Source: Magnetococcales bacterium DCbin4 (GTDB lineage: Bacteria > Pseudomonadota > Magnetococcia > Magnetococcales > UBA8363). From it: a stretch of 64,000 bases of DNA. Shown in pieces: positions 17,734-27,066 of the stretch. Under the pieces are notes generated by a model. The model ran no database searches. It saw only the letters and a program-made list of their open reading frames with translations, and was not told the DNA's origin. The position numbers and the translations under genes were made by a program. Every line of letters starts with the position of its first letter. Positions within the stretch are counted from its first letter, which is position 1. The stretch is taken from NCBI GenBank assembly GCA_002753735.1, contig PEAN01000016.1, forward strand, positions 1 to 64,000, read 5' to 3'.

Positions 17734-18400
17734 CGACCAGCCCCTTTACCTTGGTCAATTGATCCAGGGTCCCCAGCAGAATCAGGTTATCTTCACCCCG
17801 AAGGGGGGTATCCGGGGTGGGATTGAGGGTCAGCGTTTCTTTCCCATCTTGACCATCGCTACGAATGCCAATGAGGTTCACCCCGTAGTGGGCCCGTAGT
17901 TCCACGGTGCGAATGGTACGCCCCACGAAAGAGGGGGGACACAGGATATCGATAATGGCCATGCCGTGCCCCAGGGGAATACTCTCAGCCAGGTCGGGAT
18001 GAATCAGCCGTTTGGCGATGCGCAAAGCCATATCCCGCGGAGGAAAGATCACCTCGGTGGCCCCAAAGCTTTGGATTGCCTCGGCTTCCTGTTCATTGTC
18101 CACCTGCACCAGGATGTGGGTGATGCCATGTTTGCGCAACGAGTGGGTCACCAGCACGGTCATATCGAAGTGGTTGCGCAGGGCAACGATGGCGGTATCC
18201 ACCTCAAATGCCCCCACCGCCCGCATGGCTTCGGCATTGATCGCGTCACAACAGACCGCCTTGGAGGTGAACTCGCGCATGGCATTGACCCGCCCCTCCT
18301 CATGGTCCACCGCCAGCACATAGGCTTCCTCGTCGAACAGTGCCTTGGCCACCCGGCTGCCAAAGGTTCCCAAACCGACCACCAGATAGGTATGCGACAT
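17699..18400 (-). CDS. ktrA: KtrA/TrkA-type potassium channel regulatory (RCK) protein
   Basis: Cytoplasmic gating subunit of the K+ transporter, binding adenine nucleotides. The 233-residue protein has one RCK_N Rossmann domain (VVGLGTFGSRVAKAL with GxGxxG, acidic VDHE at the end of strand 2) and one RCK_C domain (from about 140). The single-unit length fits KtrA rather than the duplicated TrkA of about 458 residues. It lies 18 bases after the KtrB-like gene on the same strand and overlaps the KdpD-like gene by 35 bases. Confidence 0.93.
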   Translation of the reverse strand: MSHTYLVVGLGTFGSRVAKALFDEEAYVLAVDHEEGRVNAMREFTSKAVCCDAINAEAMRAVGAFEVDTAIVALRNHFDMTVLVTHSLRKHGITHILVQVDNEQEAEAIQSFGATEVIFPPRDMALRIAKRLIHPDLAESIPLGHGMAIIDILCPPSFVGRTIRTVELRAHYGVNLIGIRSDGQDGKETLTLNPTPDTPLRGEDNLILLGTLDQLTKVKGLVDGHGGGADHRY

Positions 18401-18418
18401 GTTCCGAACCTTTTTTTC

Positions 18419-19819
18419 TCAACCAATGTTGACGTTTTCTTCCGCATAGGTGAAGGGGATTTTTGTCACGCCGCCGACAAGAACGCTGGCGGCCAACAGT
18501 GGCCCCACCCGGCCCAGGAACATGAGGGCGGTAATGACCCATTTCCCTTTGAGGGAGAGCGTGGGTGTAACCCCGGTGGAAAGTCCCACCGTACCCAGAG
18601 CCGACACCACCTCGAACAGGTGGGCCAGGAACAGGTTGCCTTCGGTCTTGTTGAAAGGCTGCTGGCCCGCCTCGGTCATCTGTAGTAGGAGCACCCCTAC
18701 AATGATGGCCAGCATGTAGCTGGTCACCACCAGGATGGCCTTGTTCACCGTTTCGTCGGGGATGGTACGCTCCAGGCACTCCACACGGGGGCGGTTGCGC
18801 GCCTTGGAGCGCAGCAGGGCGGTACAGACGGCAGCAGTGGTGGTTTTCATCCCCCCGGCGGTGGAACCGGGTGAGCCACCGATGGCCATCAGAATGATGA
18901 CCAGAAACAGAGAGGGACCTGTGAGCATGGCAGTGTCCGCCGTATTGAACCCTGCGGTGCGACTGGTGACGGAAAGGAACAGGCTCTCCAGTACTACCGC
19001 TCCCGGTTGCTCCCCCATGGCAGCCCCGCCCCACTCCAGGAGGATAAAGGGAATCATTCCAGCGATGATCAGAAACAGGGTGGTACGCAACACCAGCCGG
19101 GAATGCAGGGAGATCCTGCCCCGCTTTCGGCGCAGAAAACCCCTGAACAACCTTCGGAGGTCGGCGACCACCAGAAACCCAAGCCCCCCCAGGATGATCA
19201 GCCCCATGATCGTTCCATTGACCAGCAGATCGCCACGAAACCCCATCAGGCTGTCCGCATAGAGACCAAACCCGGCGTTGCAGAAGGCAGAGATGGCGTG
19301 GAACAGCGCATACCAGACCGCCTCATCCAGTGGTTTGATCTCCATGAAGCGCGGAAGGAGCAGCCCCACGCCCAACAGCTCCACCAGAAAGGTGAAAAGG
19401 AGAATTGCCATCAGCAGTTGGCCGGGATGGACCGCCTCTACTGCGCCATGGGAGATTTCCAGCAGATGGCGGTATTGCAGACTCATGCCCTGACGACGCC
19501 GTTGGAGCCGGGTCATGAAAAAAGTGGAAAAGGTCAGAAAACCCAATCCCCCGACCTGAATCAATCCGAGGATCACCCCCTGGCCGAACAGGGAGAAGGT
19601 GGTACCCGTATCCCGGACGGTCAGCCCGGTGACGCATACTGCCGATGTGGAGGTGAAAAGGGCGTCCGTCCAGGAGAGCGGCGCCATCCCCGCCCCCCTG
19701 CTGATCGGCAGGAGCAGCAGCAGGGTGCCTGCCAGAATGGTGAGCAGAAAGGAGACCACCACCAGGCGACCCAAAGAGTGTTCGTTGACGGCAGTTGCCA
19801 TGGTCGATCCGATCATCAA
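18419..19819 (-). CDS. ktrB: KtrB/TrkH-type potassium transporter subunit
   Basis: Membrane subunit of a Ktr/Trk K+ uptake system. The 466-residue protein shows four pore-loop signatures: TSAVCVTGL, SAFCNAGF, TSRTAGFN and SALGTVGLSTG, each with the selectivity-filter glycine. Four M1-P-M2 repeats are readable from the hydrophobic pattern. It heads a minus-strand operon with ktrA, the short KdpD and KdpE, implying K+ or osmotic control of its own expression. A start a few residues in (Met7, MATAVNEHS) is equally plausible. Confidence 0.94.
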   Translation of the reverse strand: MMIGSTMATAVNEHSLGRLVVVSFLLTILAGTLLLLLPISRGAGMAPLSWTDALFTSTSAVCVTGLTVRDTGTTFSLFGQGVILGLIQVGGLGFLTFSTFFMTRLQRRRQGMSLQYRHLLEISHGAVEAVHPGQLLMAILLFTFLVELLGVGLLLPRFMEIKPLDEAVWYALFHAISAFCNAGFGLYADSLMGFRGDLLVNGTIMGLIILGGLGFLVVADLRRLFRGFLRRKRGRISLHSRLVLRTTLFLIIAGMIPFILLEWGGAAMGEQPGAVVLESLFLSVTSRTAGFNTADTAMLTGPSLFLVIILMAIGGSPGSTAGGMKTTTAAVCTALLRSKARNRPRVECLERTIPDETVNKAILVVTSYMLAIIVGVLLLQMTEAGQQPFNKTEGNLFLAHLFEVVSALGTVGLSTGVTPTLSLKGKWVITALMFLGRVGPLLAASVLVGGVTKIPFTYAEENVNIG

Positions 19820-20410
19820 GTCATGAGTTGGGCGTCAACCTCAGGAAAGGAACGCAGAGCGATGGCGCAACGATGATGACAACGCTTTGGATCCAGCAGC
19901 GACCTGCATCGTTATCGGCAACGCGCAATGCCATGAATCCACATGTGCCGTGCAAGCGGATCTCCAGCGCACGTTTCCTTTCGACCTTCCCTCGGTTGCA
20001 GGATGTATCACCACCAATAACAGATACACCTGTCAGCATCAAAGGGGGATCAATTCCAGGCGAAAAGAGATCAAAAAATCATCAAAGACGGAGCATCGAA
20101 CACGGGTTACGCACCGCCAGGAGACGGTTTGAGGACGATGGGTGAATACATCCTTTGGTTGCATCGGTGCAGGCTTTGATCGAAAAATATGGCCTTGGAA
20201 TGGCTCCAAGACGGATATGAACTTTTTTATCGAAATTCTTGGATATACGTGACGAGGAACAAGATGTCTTCAGGGATTGACACCAGGACGGTCACCGTGA
20301 TTCTGATTGTTATTGTGTACGCGCCCAGTCACATGAAGCGGTTTCCCCGCAAAAAACCAAACCCCCGGAATAAATGCTTCGCGTGAAAAGAAACATCAGA
20401 GAAAACAAAA
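19820..20410. other. Intergenic region of about 590 bases with a gene remnant
   Basis: No intact gene is convincing here; the short open frames have no recognisable domains. The region lies upstream of the minus-strand ktrB operon, so its promoter is expected near 19820-19950, but I could not single out clear -35/-10 boxes. Positions about 20045-20225 resemble part of a carbamoyltransferase gene, annotated separately. The remainder (20226-20410) shows nothing I can identify. Confidence 0.6.
20045..20225 (+). pseudogene. Decayed fragment of a NodU-type carbamoyltransferase gene
   Basis: DNA at 20095-20134 matches 14265-14304 inside the intact carbamoyltransferase gene at 35 of 40 positions, and similarity continues without gaps for about 40 more bases before a one-base insertion near 20185. 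Translation gives IEHGLRTARRRFEDDG where the intact gene has IEHRLRTAGARFEVMD, then hits an in-frame TGA at 20143-20145. With a stop and a frameshift it cannot encode a working enzyme. It corresponds to residues around 380-430 of the 611-residue protein; I see no convincing remainder of the gene on either side. The outer limits are approximate. Confidence 0.7.
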
Positions 20411-21184
20411 TCAAGACCTTGGAGGCGCTGCCTGCAAACCTTGGCCGGGAAGGGAAAACCCCTTCCCAAACCCATCCACGGGACTGGGACGCATATTCAA
20501 CCAAAACACCGTCGCCCCCGCCACCGCCGCCGGCATGGCCAACAAATTGGCCCCGGGCACCATCATCAAAACCATGACCGCCATCCCAAAGCCCAGGCTC
20601 CCCGCCCAGTGCGCCCGCAAATGGCGGCGTACCACCCGCCCCTCCATTCCATGATTGGCCATCGGATAATCACCATACTCCACCGCCATCATCCAGGCAC
20701 AAAAAACCAACCACAAAAGAGGCACGACGACATTGATCACGGGAACGATGAACAACACGACAAAAACAAGACCAGACTTAATCATATAAAATATTTTTTC
20801 CAACTCATTCCTGATGGCCTTCCCAGGCCCCTCCGCCACAGGTTTCACACCGGTCACAACCCCCTCCACCTCGGCAGCCAACAACGAATTGAACGGTGCA
20901 CCCAATAAATTCGCCACAACCGTAAAGGTGGAATAGATCAACAGCACCAACCCAAGCCACAAAAGTGGCACCACCAACCAACTCAGCCATTGCAACCAGG
21001 AAGGCAAAACACCATTCAACCACGCCAAGCCATCCCCCACCCACGCCAACCCGTACCCCATCACCCCCGCAAACAACACAACATTCAGCAATAGCGGAAT
21101 CCAGACAAACCGCCGCACCCCGGGTTGCAGCACCAATCTCATCCCCGTCACCAGACAGGCGGCCCCCTGTAGAAAAGAAATCAT
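20411..21184 (-). CDS. cysZ: CysZ/EI24-family membrane protein (sulfate uptake)
   Basis: A 257-residue inner-membrane protein with about four to six hydrophobic segments. Family features include the N-terminal GAACLVTGMRLVLQPGVRRF segment, the NLLGAPFNSLLAAEVE motif after the second helix, and WAGSLGFGMAVMVLMMVPGANLLAMPAA near the C-terminus (shown in part). CysZ takes up sulfate for cysteine synthesis. It is last in a four-gene minus-strand operon and overlaps the Sel1 gene by four bases (ATGA). The Pro-rich cytoplasmic tail is not informative. Confidence 0.88.
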   Translation of the reverse strand: MISFLQGAACLVTGMRLVLQPGVRRFVWIPLLLNVVLFAGVMGYGLAWVGDGLAWLNGVLPSWLQWLSWLVVPLLWLGLVLLIYSTFTVVANLLGAPFNSLLAAEVEGVVTGVKPVAEGPGKAIRNELEKIFYMIKSGLVFVVLFIVPVINVVVPLLWLVFCAWMMAVEYGDYPMANHGMEGRVVRRHLRAHWAGSLGFGMAVMVLMMVPGANLLAMPAAVAGATVFWLNMRPSPVDGFGKGFSLPGQGLQAAPPRS

Positions 21185-21738
21185 GTTTTTTCCAACTCTT
21201 GTTTGGCCCGCTGCACCGCCTCCTGGAATTGCTCCGGAGTCATCTCCTCGCGTGCGATTTCAAGATTTTCCACCGCATCCAACGTCCCCTGATCCCGAGC
21301 CAGGATGAACCATTTCGCCGCCTCAACCAGATCCAACGCCACCCCCTGTCCGGTTGCGTACAAGATTCCCAGATTGTTCCGGGCCTTGCCATCCCCCTGT
21401 TGCGCCGCCTTCGAAAACCAGGCAAACGCTTTTTCCGGATCGGGCGCCACCCCCAACCCTTCCAGATACATGGTTGCCAAATCATGCTGTGACAAGACAT
21501 TACCTTGTTCAGCCGCCAAAGTGTGCCATTTCAATGCCTCAACGAAATCCTGCTCGACCTCGCGTCCTTCAAGATAGATGGCCGCCAAATCATGCTGGGC
21601 CTTGGGATCACCCCACTGGGCAAAAGTTGTCAACGTGGCGACATAATCCCCCTGGTCCAACTCGTGAAATCCAGGAGATCCAGAAATGCCATGGACAGGA
21701 GCCGATTGCGTATTTGTAGATTCAGCCATTGCCATCAT
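21181..21738 (-). CDS. Sel1-like repeat protein
   Basis: A 185-residue protein with about three to four Sel1-like (SLR) helical repeats, for example AQHDLAAIYLEGREVEQDF, SQHDLATMYLEGLGVAPD and ARNNLGILYATGQGVALD, each followed by an AAxWF-type helix. SLR proteins are scaffolds in signalling or envelope complexes. There is no signal peptide, so it is predicted cytoplasmic unless the N-terminus is misassigned. It overlaps the ankyrin gene upstream and cysZ downstream by four bases each. The first codons include several Met options. Confidence 0.87.
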   Translation of the reverse strand: MMAMAESTNTQSAPVHGISGSPGFHELDQGDYVATLTTFAQWGDPKAQHDLAAIYLEGREVEQDFVEALKWHTLAAEQGNVLSQHDLATMYLEGLGVAPDPEKAFAWFSKAAQQGDGKARNNLGILYATGQGVALDLVEAAKWFILARDQGTLDAVENLEIAREEMTPEQFQEAVQRAKQELEKT

Positions 21739-22451
21739 TCTTCCATCCCCTTCGGAGCAGATTGCTCAACCAATGCATCATCACGGTTTTTCTCCAGACG
21801 CCCCCCAAACTGCCATAGGATCTGACGAGACTCATCATCCTTGGCCTTGTTCAACGGTGTCTCGCCCATTTTATCCCTGACATTGGCTTCGGCCCCCCGT
21901 TCCAACAAAACCTTCATCACCGGCTTGGCATTGGACATGGTCGCCATGTGCAATGGCGTCAATCCCAGTTGATTACCTTGATTGACATCAGCACCATGAT
22001 CCAATAACAATTCTACCAAATCCAGTTCACCATAATAAGCAGCACTGGACAAAATGCTGCTGCCAAGGTTGTCCAACACCACCACTTTTGCACCCGCCTG
22101 CACCAATACTTTGGCGACTTCCAACTTGCCGTTACGTACCGACAACATCAACGGCGTATTTCCTCCGGAATCCTGGGCATCAATGACCGCACCGTTTTGA
22201 ATCAACCAGGAAACCACCTCCACACGCCCACCCATGGCCGCATGATGCAGTGCCGTCGAACCAAACCCATCGGCTTCGTTGATCTCATTTTTTTTATCTG
22301 AGACCAAACGCTTCACAAGTTCCAGGCGCCCCTGAAAAGCCGCCTGATGAAATGAACCGGCCAAGGCATCGGAAGACCCGCAGACAACAAGGAGCAGCAG
22401 CATTCCCAACAAACGCCAAACCTTTGTCACCATCCGATCCATTTCAATCAT
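21735..22451 (-). CDS. Secreted ankyrin-repeat protein
   Basis: A 238-residue protein with an N-terminal signal sequence (VWRLLGMLLLLVVCGSSDALAG) followed by about five ankyrin repeats, with signatures such as GSTALHHAAMGGRVEVVSWL, GNTPLMLSVRNGKLEVAKVL and GLTPLHMATMSNAKPVMKVL. It is predicted periplasmic. Periplasmic ankyrin proteins in Pseudomonadota (AnkB type) have been tied to peroxide resistance, but no catalase is nearby. Start choice is open: Met4 at 22442 has an AAGGG site eight bases upstream. It overlaps the Sel1 gene by four bases. Confidence 0.88.
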   Translation of the reverse strand: MIEMDRMVTKVWRLLGMLLLLVVCGSSDALAGSFHQAAFQGRLELVKRLVSDKKNEINEADGFGSTALHHAAMGGRVEVVSWLIQNGAVIDAQDSGGNTPLMLSVRNGKLEVAKVLVQAGAKVVVLDNLGSSILSSAAYYGELDLVELLLDHGADVNQGNQLGLTPLHMATMSNAKPVMKVLLERGAEANVRDKMGETPLNKAKDDESRQILWQFGGRLEKNRDDALVEQSAPKGMEE

Positions 22452-22455
22452 CCCT

Positions 22456-23193
22456 TCACGGTTTCAGGGCAGCAACCAAACCAACCTGTTTGCCGAACTC
22501 CTTGTTCAGACGGGCCACCTTTCCCAATATATTTTTTCCAGACAAAACATAAGGTTTTGTGGTTTGCACCGACGCAGGGAGCGTGGCAATGGCCTGCATC
22601 GCTTCTTCATAGCTGGCATAATGACCATAGTAAAACAGGAGACGATCCTGAGCCACTGGAAACGCCATGATCTTGTCTGCCACCGAGGTCAAACTGGTCC
22701 GGGTCAGATAATCCTTCAATTCCCCCAGCGATGAACGTTGTACCGACATCAACTGAATACTGAACCACTCCTTTTTATGCGCCCCCAACCACTCCTGCGC
22801 CGCCAAAATACGTCCGTCCAGCATGGGATCACTGACTTCGACCTGCTTTGGCAAAGATTTCCCCGCAACCTGTGTCCGGGTCTGAGAGACCGGCGCAGAA
22901 ACGACCACCGGGGAGACCACCGGAGTTGTCACCCCATTCTGCACCCCCTCCCCGGCGGATTGTACCGCTGGTAACGCATAATCAATCCCGGCACGGAATT
23001 GGTCTCCAGAGGTTTCCGCCGTATTGACTGCAAGTTCGCCCCGATGCGCCACCAAGCTGCTGGCCAGGAAAAAGGAAAGGACCATTCCCCCCATCAAACC
23101 CGCGACCGGCAGCCCCAATCGTTTCACGCGCTCCGCCCAGGTTCCACGCAACAGGTTTTCACCATTCGGTCCAATAAGTTCAATTTTGATCAT
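22456..23193 (-). CDS. Membrane-anchored SPOR-domain-like protein
   Basis: A 245-residue protein from the start chosen here (Met at 23193); the frame is open to an ATG at 23250 but that adds a Cys-rich start unlike the rest. A single membrane helix (about 27-50, LPVAGLMGGMVLSFFLA) places the C-terminus in the periplasm. After a Val/Thr/Ser-rich linker, a C-terminal region from WFSIQLMSVQRS to TTKPYVLSG resembles a SPOR domain, which binds denuded glycan strands at division septa. First gene of the SPOR-ankyrin-Sel1-cysZ operon. Confidence 0.78.
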   Translation of the reverse strand: MIKIELIGPNGENLLRGTWAERVKRLGLPVAGLMGGMVLSFFLASSLVAHRGELAVNTAETSGDQFRAGIDYALPAVQSAGEGVQNGVTTPVVSPVVVSAPVSQTRTQVAGKSLPKQVEVSDPMLDGRILAAQEWLGAHKKEWFSIQLMSVQRSSLGELKDYLTRTSLTSVADKIMAFPVAQDRLLFYYGHYASYEEAMQAIATLPASVQTTKPYVLSGKNILGKVARLNKEFGKQVGLVAALKP

Positions 23194-23347
23194 ATACCGC
23201 CCGATTGTCTGGTGTTGACGCCCGCAGTAACAAAATTCTGTCACTGCCATTACCCTACAATTAATGCCAGTATCGTGCCAAAATTATTGCAAGGTCGGAA
23301 TCATCCTCCCAGGGCCCATTGCGCAAAACCTCTATTTCAAATATTGA

Positions 23348-23554
23348 TCACAAAACCGTCCGCCATTGTGCCACTTCCTCGGGAGTTTCCAAGATGAATG
23401 CTTCCTGCCGCACCCCGCACCACGCCCCTTTTTGCATCAGAAGGACATACATTCCATCGACTTGAATCAATTTTCTCCAAGTATCACCCGCCGCCATCAT
23501 CTCCCCATCATGAGTTTCAAGCCGATGCCATGCCTGTTGATCATACGGTTTCAT
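23348..23554 (-). CDS. Small hypothetical protein
   Basis: A 68-residue protein starting at 23554, preceded by a GGAG site seven to nine bases upstream, just after the ndk terminator. It contains aromatic residues spread over the sequence (AWHRLETHDGEMMAAGDTW, then VDGMYVLLMQKGAWCGVRQ) and ends EEVAQWRTVL. I recognise no family. The reading frame is open further upstream (to 23641), but that part runs through the terminator hairpin and is unlikely to be coding. Confidence 0.5.
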   Translation of the reverse strand: MKPYDQQAWHRLETHDGEMMAAGDTWRKLIQVDGMYVLLMQKGAWCGVRQEAFILETPEEVAQWRTVL

Positions 23555-23582
23555 CGATTGACTCCCACATCCGAACCATGCC

Positions 23583-23620
23583 AAAAAAAATCCCGAAGGG
23601 ATTGATCCTCCTTCGGGATT
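23583..23620 (-). terminator. Intrinsic terminator downstream of ndk
   Basis: Read on the minus strand, a 10-base-pair stem ATCCCGAAGG/CCTTCGGGAT (plus-strand arms 23590-23599 and 23610-23619) with a 10-base loop is followed directly by a run of T residues (plus-strand A run at 23583-23590). It lies 70 bases past the ndk stop. Confidence 0.85.
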
Positions 23621-23691
23621 CTTCTTACCATTCATGACCATCCATCATGGCCCGTCCACACACATTGGGCCATGCCTTCCCGATGACAGGA

Positions 23692-24123
23692 TCAACGGGT
23701 CCGGGGCCAACGCTCCAGCGCAGAGAAAAAGAAAGCGATTTCCACAGCAGCCGTTTCCGGGGCATCGGAACCGTGCACCGCATTTTCACTGATGTCGGAA
23801 GCGAAATCGGCACGGATGGTCCCGGGTGCCGCCTTTTTGGGATCGGTAGCCCCCATGACATCGCGGTTTTTCTTGATGGCATCCTCGCCCTCAAGCACCT
23901 GAACCATGATGGGACCGGAACTCATATAAGCCACCAGTTCGTCGAAAAATTTCTTGCCCCGATGAACTTCATAGAATTCACCCGCCCGCTCCCGGGTCAG
24001 ATGCAACATTTTGGCAGCAACAATCCGCAAACCCGCCTTTTCGAAACGGGCATAAATTTCACCAATGACGTTTTTTGCCACACCATCGGGTTTGATCATG
24101 GACAGGGTACGCTCAACAGCCAT
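23692..24123 (-). CDS. ndk: Nucleoside diphosphate kinase
   Basis: Transfers the gamma-phosphate between nucleoside triphosphates and diphosphates through a phospho-histidine, balancing NTP pools. The 143-residue protein has the normal length and motifs: [12 protein letters not shown] at the N-terminus, [16 protein letters not shown], and the catalytic His117 in ENAVHGSD. The last residues (RWPRTR) are family-like. Downstream of it is a strong terminator; upstream is the PEP carboxykinase gene with its own terminator, so ndk is probably monocistronic. Confidence 0.97.
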   Translation of the reverse strand: MAVERTLSMIKPDGVAKNVIGEIYARFEKAGLRIVAAKMLHLTRERAGEFYEVHRGKKFFDELVAYMSSGPIMVQVLEGEDAIKKNRDVMGATDPKKAAPGTIRADFASDISENAVHGSDAPETAAVEIAFFFSALERWPRTR

Positions 24124-24180
24124 CTTATCCTCCTGCGCGTGCTGGGACTGAAATTGAAATCAAAAATCATCATAACTAAG

Positions 24181-24210
24181 AAGAAAAAGACCGGGGGCGA
24201 ACGCCCCCGG
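24181..24210 (-). terminator. Intrinsic terminator downstream of pckG
   Basis: An 8-base-pair GC stem CCGGGGGC/GCCCCCGG (24191-24198 and 24203-24210) with loop GAAC is followed, reading on the minus strand, by TCTTTTTCTT. It lies 80 bases past the PEP carboxykinase stop and about 60 bases before ndk. Confidence 0.8.
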
Positions 24211-24289
24211 ATCGAATGTAAAGAGTGCTGCCACCAACAACCTACCCAAAATAATCTGGGCGGGTAGGGTATTTCATTCACGATACGAA

Positions 24290-26080
24290 TCAGCCGCCAA
24301 AACGCTTTTTGTATTCGGTCACCTGCTTTTTCATCCGTTCGGGCAGGTACTCACCGATTTTGGCCATCCAGCCGTCGAGATCGGCGAACTCCGCCTTGAA
24401 CGCGGCAGTGTCGACCTTGAGGACTTCATCCAGATCCGCCTTGGCGATGTTGAGACCGGTCAGATCAAGATCTTCGGGATTGGGCATGTATCCAAGCGGG
24501 GTTTCACGGGCACCCACCTTGCCTTCCACCCGTTGACACATCCACTTGAGGACACGGGCATTGTCACCATAGCCGGGCCACAGGAACTTGCCGGCATCGC
24601 TCTTGCGGAACCAGTTGACATAGAAGATTTTGGGGGCCTTGTCGCCCAGACGGTCACCCATTTCAAACCAGTGTTGCCAATAATCACCCACATTATACCC
24701 GCAGAAGGGCAACATGGCCATGGGATCACGACGCAGTGCGGAAGAGGCGTCCAGTGCGGCAGCGGTCGGCTCGGAAGCTGCGGTGGCACCCATGAACACC
24801 CCATGATCCCAACTCGTGGACTGATGCACCAACGGCATGACGCGGGTACGGCGGCCACCAAAGACGAAAATGTCGATCGGCACCCCTTCCGGATTTTCCC
24901 AGTCGGAGCAGATCACCGGGCATTGTTTTGCAGGAGCAGTGAACCGGGCATTGCCATGGGCGCCAACTTCCTTGCCCGGCTTCCAATCCCGACCTTTCCA
25001 GTCGATCCCGTGATCGCAGGGCTTGTCCATGCCTTCCCACCACACGTCGCCGTCATCGGTCAGGACGCAGTTGGTGAAGATGGCGTTTTCTTTCATCGAA
25101 TCCATCGCCATCGGGTTGGACTGGTAGCTGGTACCCGGGGCCACGCCGAAGAATCCCGCTTCGGGATTGATCGCATAGAGACGGCCATCCGCCTTGATCT
25201 TCATCCAGGCGATGTCGTCACCCAGACATTCCGCTTTCCAACCTTTGATCGGGGGTTGCAGCATGGCCAGATTGGTTTTGCCGCAAGCGCTGGGGAAGGC
25301 TGCCGCGATGTGGAATTTCCGCCCTTCGGGGTTGGTGAGGCGCAGGATGAGCATATGCTCGGCCATCCACCCTTCCTTGCGGCCCATGGCGGAAGCAATC
25401 CGCAATGCCAGACATTTTTTGCCCAACAACGCATTTCCACCATATCCCGAACCATAGGACCAGATCAGATTTTCTTCGGGGAAATGGGCGATGTACTTCT
25501 TCTCGATGGGGGCGCAGGGCCATACCCCATTGTCCTTCTCACCCGCCTTCAACGGTTTGCCGACCGAATGCAGACAGGGAATGAACGCACCGTTGGCACC
25601 CAGAACCTCAAGCACCTTGGTTCCAACGCGGGTCATCATATGCATGTTGGCAACGACATAGGGACTGTCGGTGATCTGGATGCCGATCTTGGCGATATCA
25701 GAACCAATCGGGCCCATGGAGAACGGAATCACGTACATCGTGCGACCCTTCATGCAACCGTTGTACAGGCCGCGCATGGTGGTCTTGAGTTCTTCGGGGT
25801 TGATCCAGTTGTTGGTCGGACCGGCGTCACGCTTGTTGGTGGTGGCGATATAGGTGCGGTCTTCGACACGGGCGACGTCGGACGGATCGGAACGAAACAG
25901 ATAGCTGTTGGGACGTTTGGAGGGATTGAGCTTGGTGGCCAAACCGGCTTCCACCAGGATTTGCATCATGCGGTCATACTCTGCCTTGGTTCCGTCACAC
26001 CATTCAACCTTGTCGGGTTGAACCATGGCGCGAACTTCTTCCACCCAGGCATTCAGCTTGCTGTTCTTGCTCAGACTCAT
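24290..26080 (-). CDS. pckG: Phosphoenolpyruvate carboxykinase (GTP)
   Basis: Interconverts oxaloacetate and PEP with GTP/GDP, for gluconeogenesis or anaplerosis. The 596-residue length and motifs fit the GTP class rather than the ATP class: [17 protein letters not shown], the substrate loop [13 protein letters not shown], the P-loop FPSACGKTN, and the [14 protein letters not shown] region. A good ribosome-binding site AAGGAG lies ten bases before the ATG at 26080. It is a stand-alone transcription unit with a terminator downstream. Confidence 0.97.
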   Translation of the reverse strand: MSLSKNSKLNAWVEEVRAMVQPDKVEWCDGTKAEYDRMMQILVEAGLATKLNPSKRPNSYLFRSDPSDVARVEDRTYIATTNKRDAGPTNNWINPEELKTTMRGLYNGCMKGRTMYVIPFSMGPIGSDIAKIGIQITDSPYVVANMHMMTRVGTKVLEVLGANGAFIPCLHSVGKPLKAGEKDNGVWPCAPIEKKYIAHFPEENLIWSYGSGYGGNALLGKKCLALRIASAMGRKEGWMAEHMLILRLTNPEGRKFHIAAAFPSACGKTNLAMLQPPIKGWKAECLGDDIAWMKIKADGRLYAINPEAGFFGVAPGTSYQSNPMAMDSMKENAIFTNCVLTDDGDVWWEGMDKPCDHGIDWKGRDWKPGKEVGAHGNARFTAPAKQCPVICSDWENPEGVPIDIFVFGGRRTRVMPLVHQSTSWDHGVFMGATAASEPTAAALDASSALRRDPMAMLPFCGYNVGDYWQHWFEMGDRLGDKAPKIFYVNWFRKSDAGKFLWPGYGDNARVLKWMCQRVEGKVGARETPLGYMPNPEDLDLTGLNIAKADLDEVLKVDTAAFKAEFADLDGWMAKIGEYLPERMKKQVTEYKKRFGG

Positions 26081-26451
26081 AAATCTTCACTCCTTAGATA
26101 GTTTTCCCGAGGGGTTTGTATTTTTGATTCGGTCGATACCGGCCTGCAATCCGCACCTCGGCGGCAGTCGGGACGGTTGGCGATGGAAACCGCTTGGGGG
26201 CCCTTCCATCATGCTGCCGTCCAGACCTACAAAAAGGATTTACTACAAGGATTCTGCGTCCTTTCCCTCCCTTTTTGTCAGACACTGTGTGTTTATAAAC
26301 AGATTCCCGTCACAAGACAAGACATCAACTCGCTCAGTTGCATGATTTTTTCGGCGAATGAAAAAAGATGCATGGTTTCATTGGACTGGACGGGGGGACA
26401 TCGGTTCGGAAACCTGACCCGAACCACGGATACCGTGGAAACGATCCCCGA
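26081..26451. other. Intergenic region between pckG and a methyltransferase gene
   Basis: About 370 bases with no convincing gene. The part next to pckG holds its AAGGAG ribosome-binding site (26092-26097 region, minus strand) and presumably its promoter, which I cannot pin down. A small inverted repeat CAACT/AGTTG near 26328-26342 followed by TTTTTT could be a weak terminator on the plus strand, but no plus-strand gene precedes it. Confidence 0.5.
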
Positions 26452-27066
26452 CTATCTGATAGCGCGCACGGCCCGGATCCAATAATGGCAACCTCCCAGA
26501 CGTTGCCCATCCGCCTCCCGAACCAGCCCCGCCTCCGCCAGTGAATGTTCCAACACCTCCTGCGCCAGCCGGTGATCAGCAGGGGGGCCCGCCGGTTCTC
26601 CCCCATCACGACTGGGACAAAGTGAGCCGGGTCCCCATTCCAGAACGATCAGCCGTCCCGCATCTGCGAGGATGGCATTGATTTCTTCAAGAGCGGTAGC
26701 CACCTCGACTTCATGCAGGGTAAACGCGAGGAAGGCGACATCCCATTGACCCCTGGCCAGACCGGTGGCACACAGGTCGGCCCGATGCACCTCCAGGTTG
26801 GGGCGAGGGGCGATTTGCCGCCGGAACAGATCAAGGATTTCCCCTTGCATCTCAACCGCCGCCACATGACCCGACGCGCCTACCGCATCAAGGATGGCCC
26901 GTGTGAAAAAACCGGGGCCACACCCCAGGTCCACCACCCGCATCCCCGTCCCGATCCCCATGGCACGTACCAATTCCAAAGGATCCTCGATCAAACGCCA
27001 CTGCCGATCCAGCAACCTGGCCGCCTTGGCGGGATCGAACCGATGTCCCGGATGATGATGGTGCAT
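26452..27066 (-). CDS. Class I SAM-dependent methyltransferase
   Basis: A 204-residue methyltransferase of the UbiE-like/Methyltransf_25 type. The SAM site is clear: MRVVDLGCGPGFFTRAI (motif I) near residue 42, an acidic AAVEMQ after strand 2, and VAFLAFTLHEVEV (motif IV). The N-terminus is His-rich (HHHHPGHRFDP). The substrate is unknown. It is divergent from the radical SAM operon and not obviously part of it, with about 300 bases between the starts. Confidence 0.88.
   Translation of the reverse strand: MHHHHPGHRFDPAKAARLLDRQWRLIEDPLELVRAMGIGTGMRVVDLGCGPGFFTRAILDAVGASGHVAAVEMQGEILDLFRRQIAPRPNLEVHRADLCATGLARGQWDVAFLAFTLHEVEVATALEEINAILADAGRLIVLEWGPGSLCPSRDGGEPAGPPADHRLAQEVLEHSLAEAGLVREADGQRLGGCHYWIRAVRAIR

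Noticed and set aside
24533-26101. A 522-codon plus-strand frame opposite PEP carboxykinase
   Set aside because: Antisense shadow of a highly conserved gene; no recognisable domain or ribosome-binding site.
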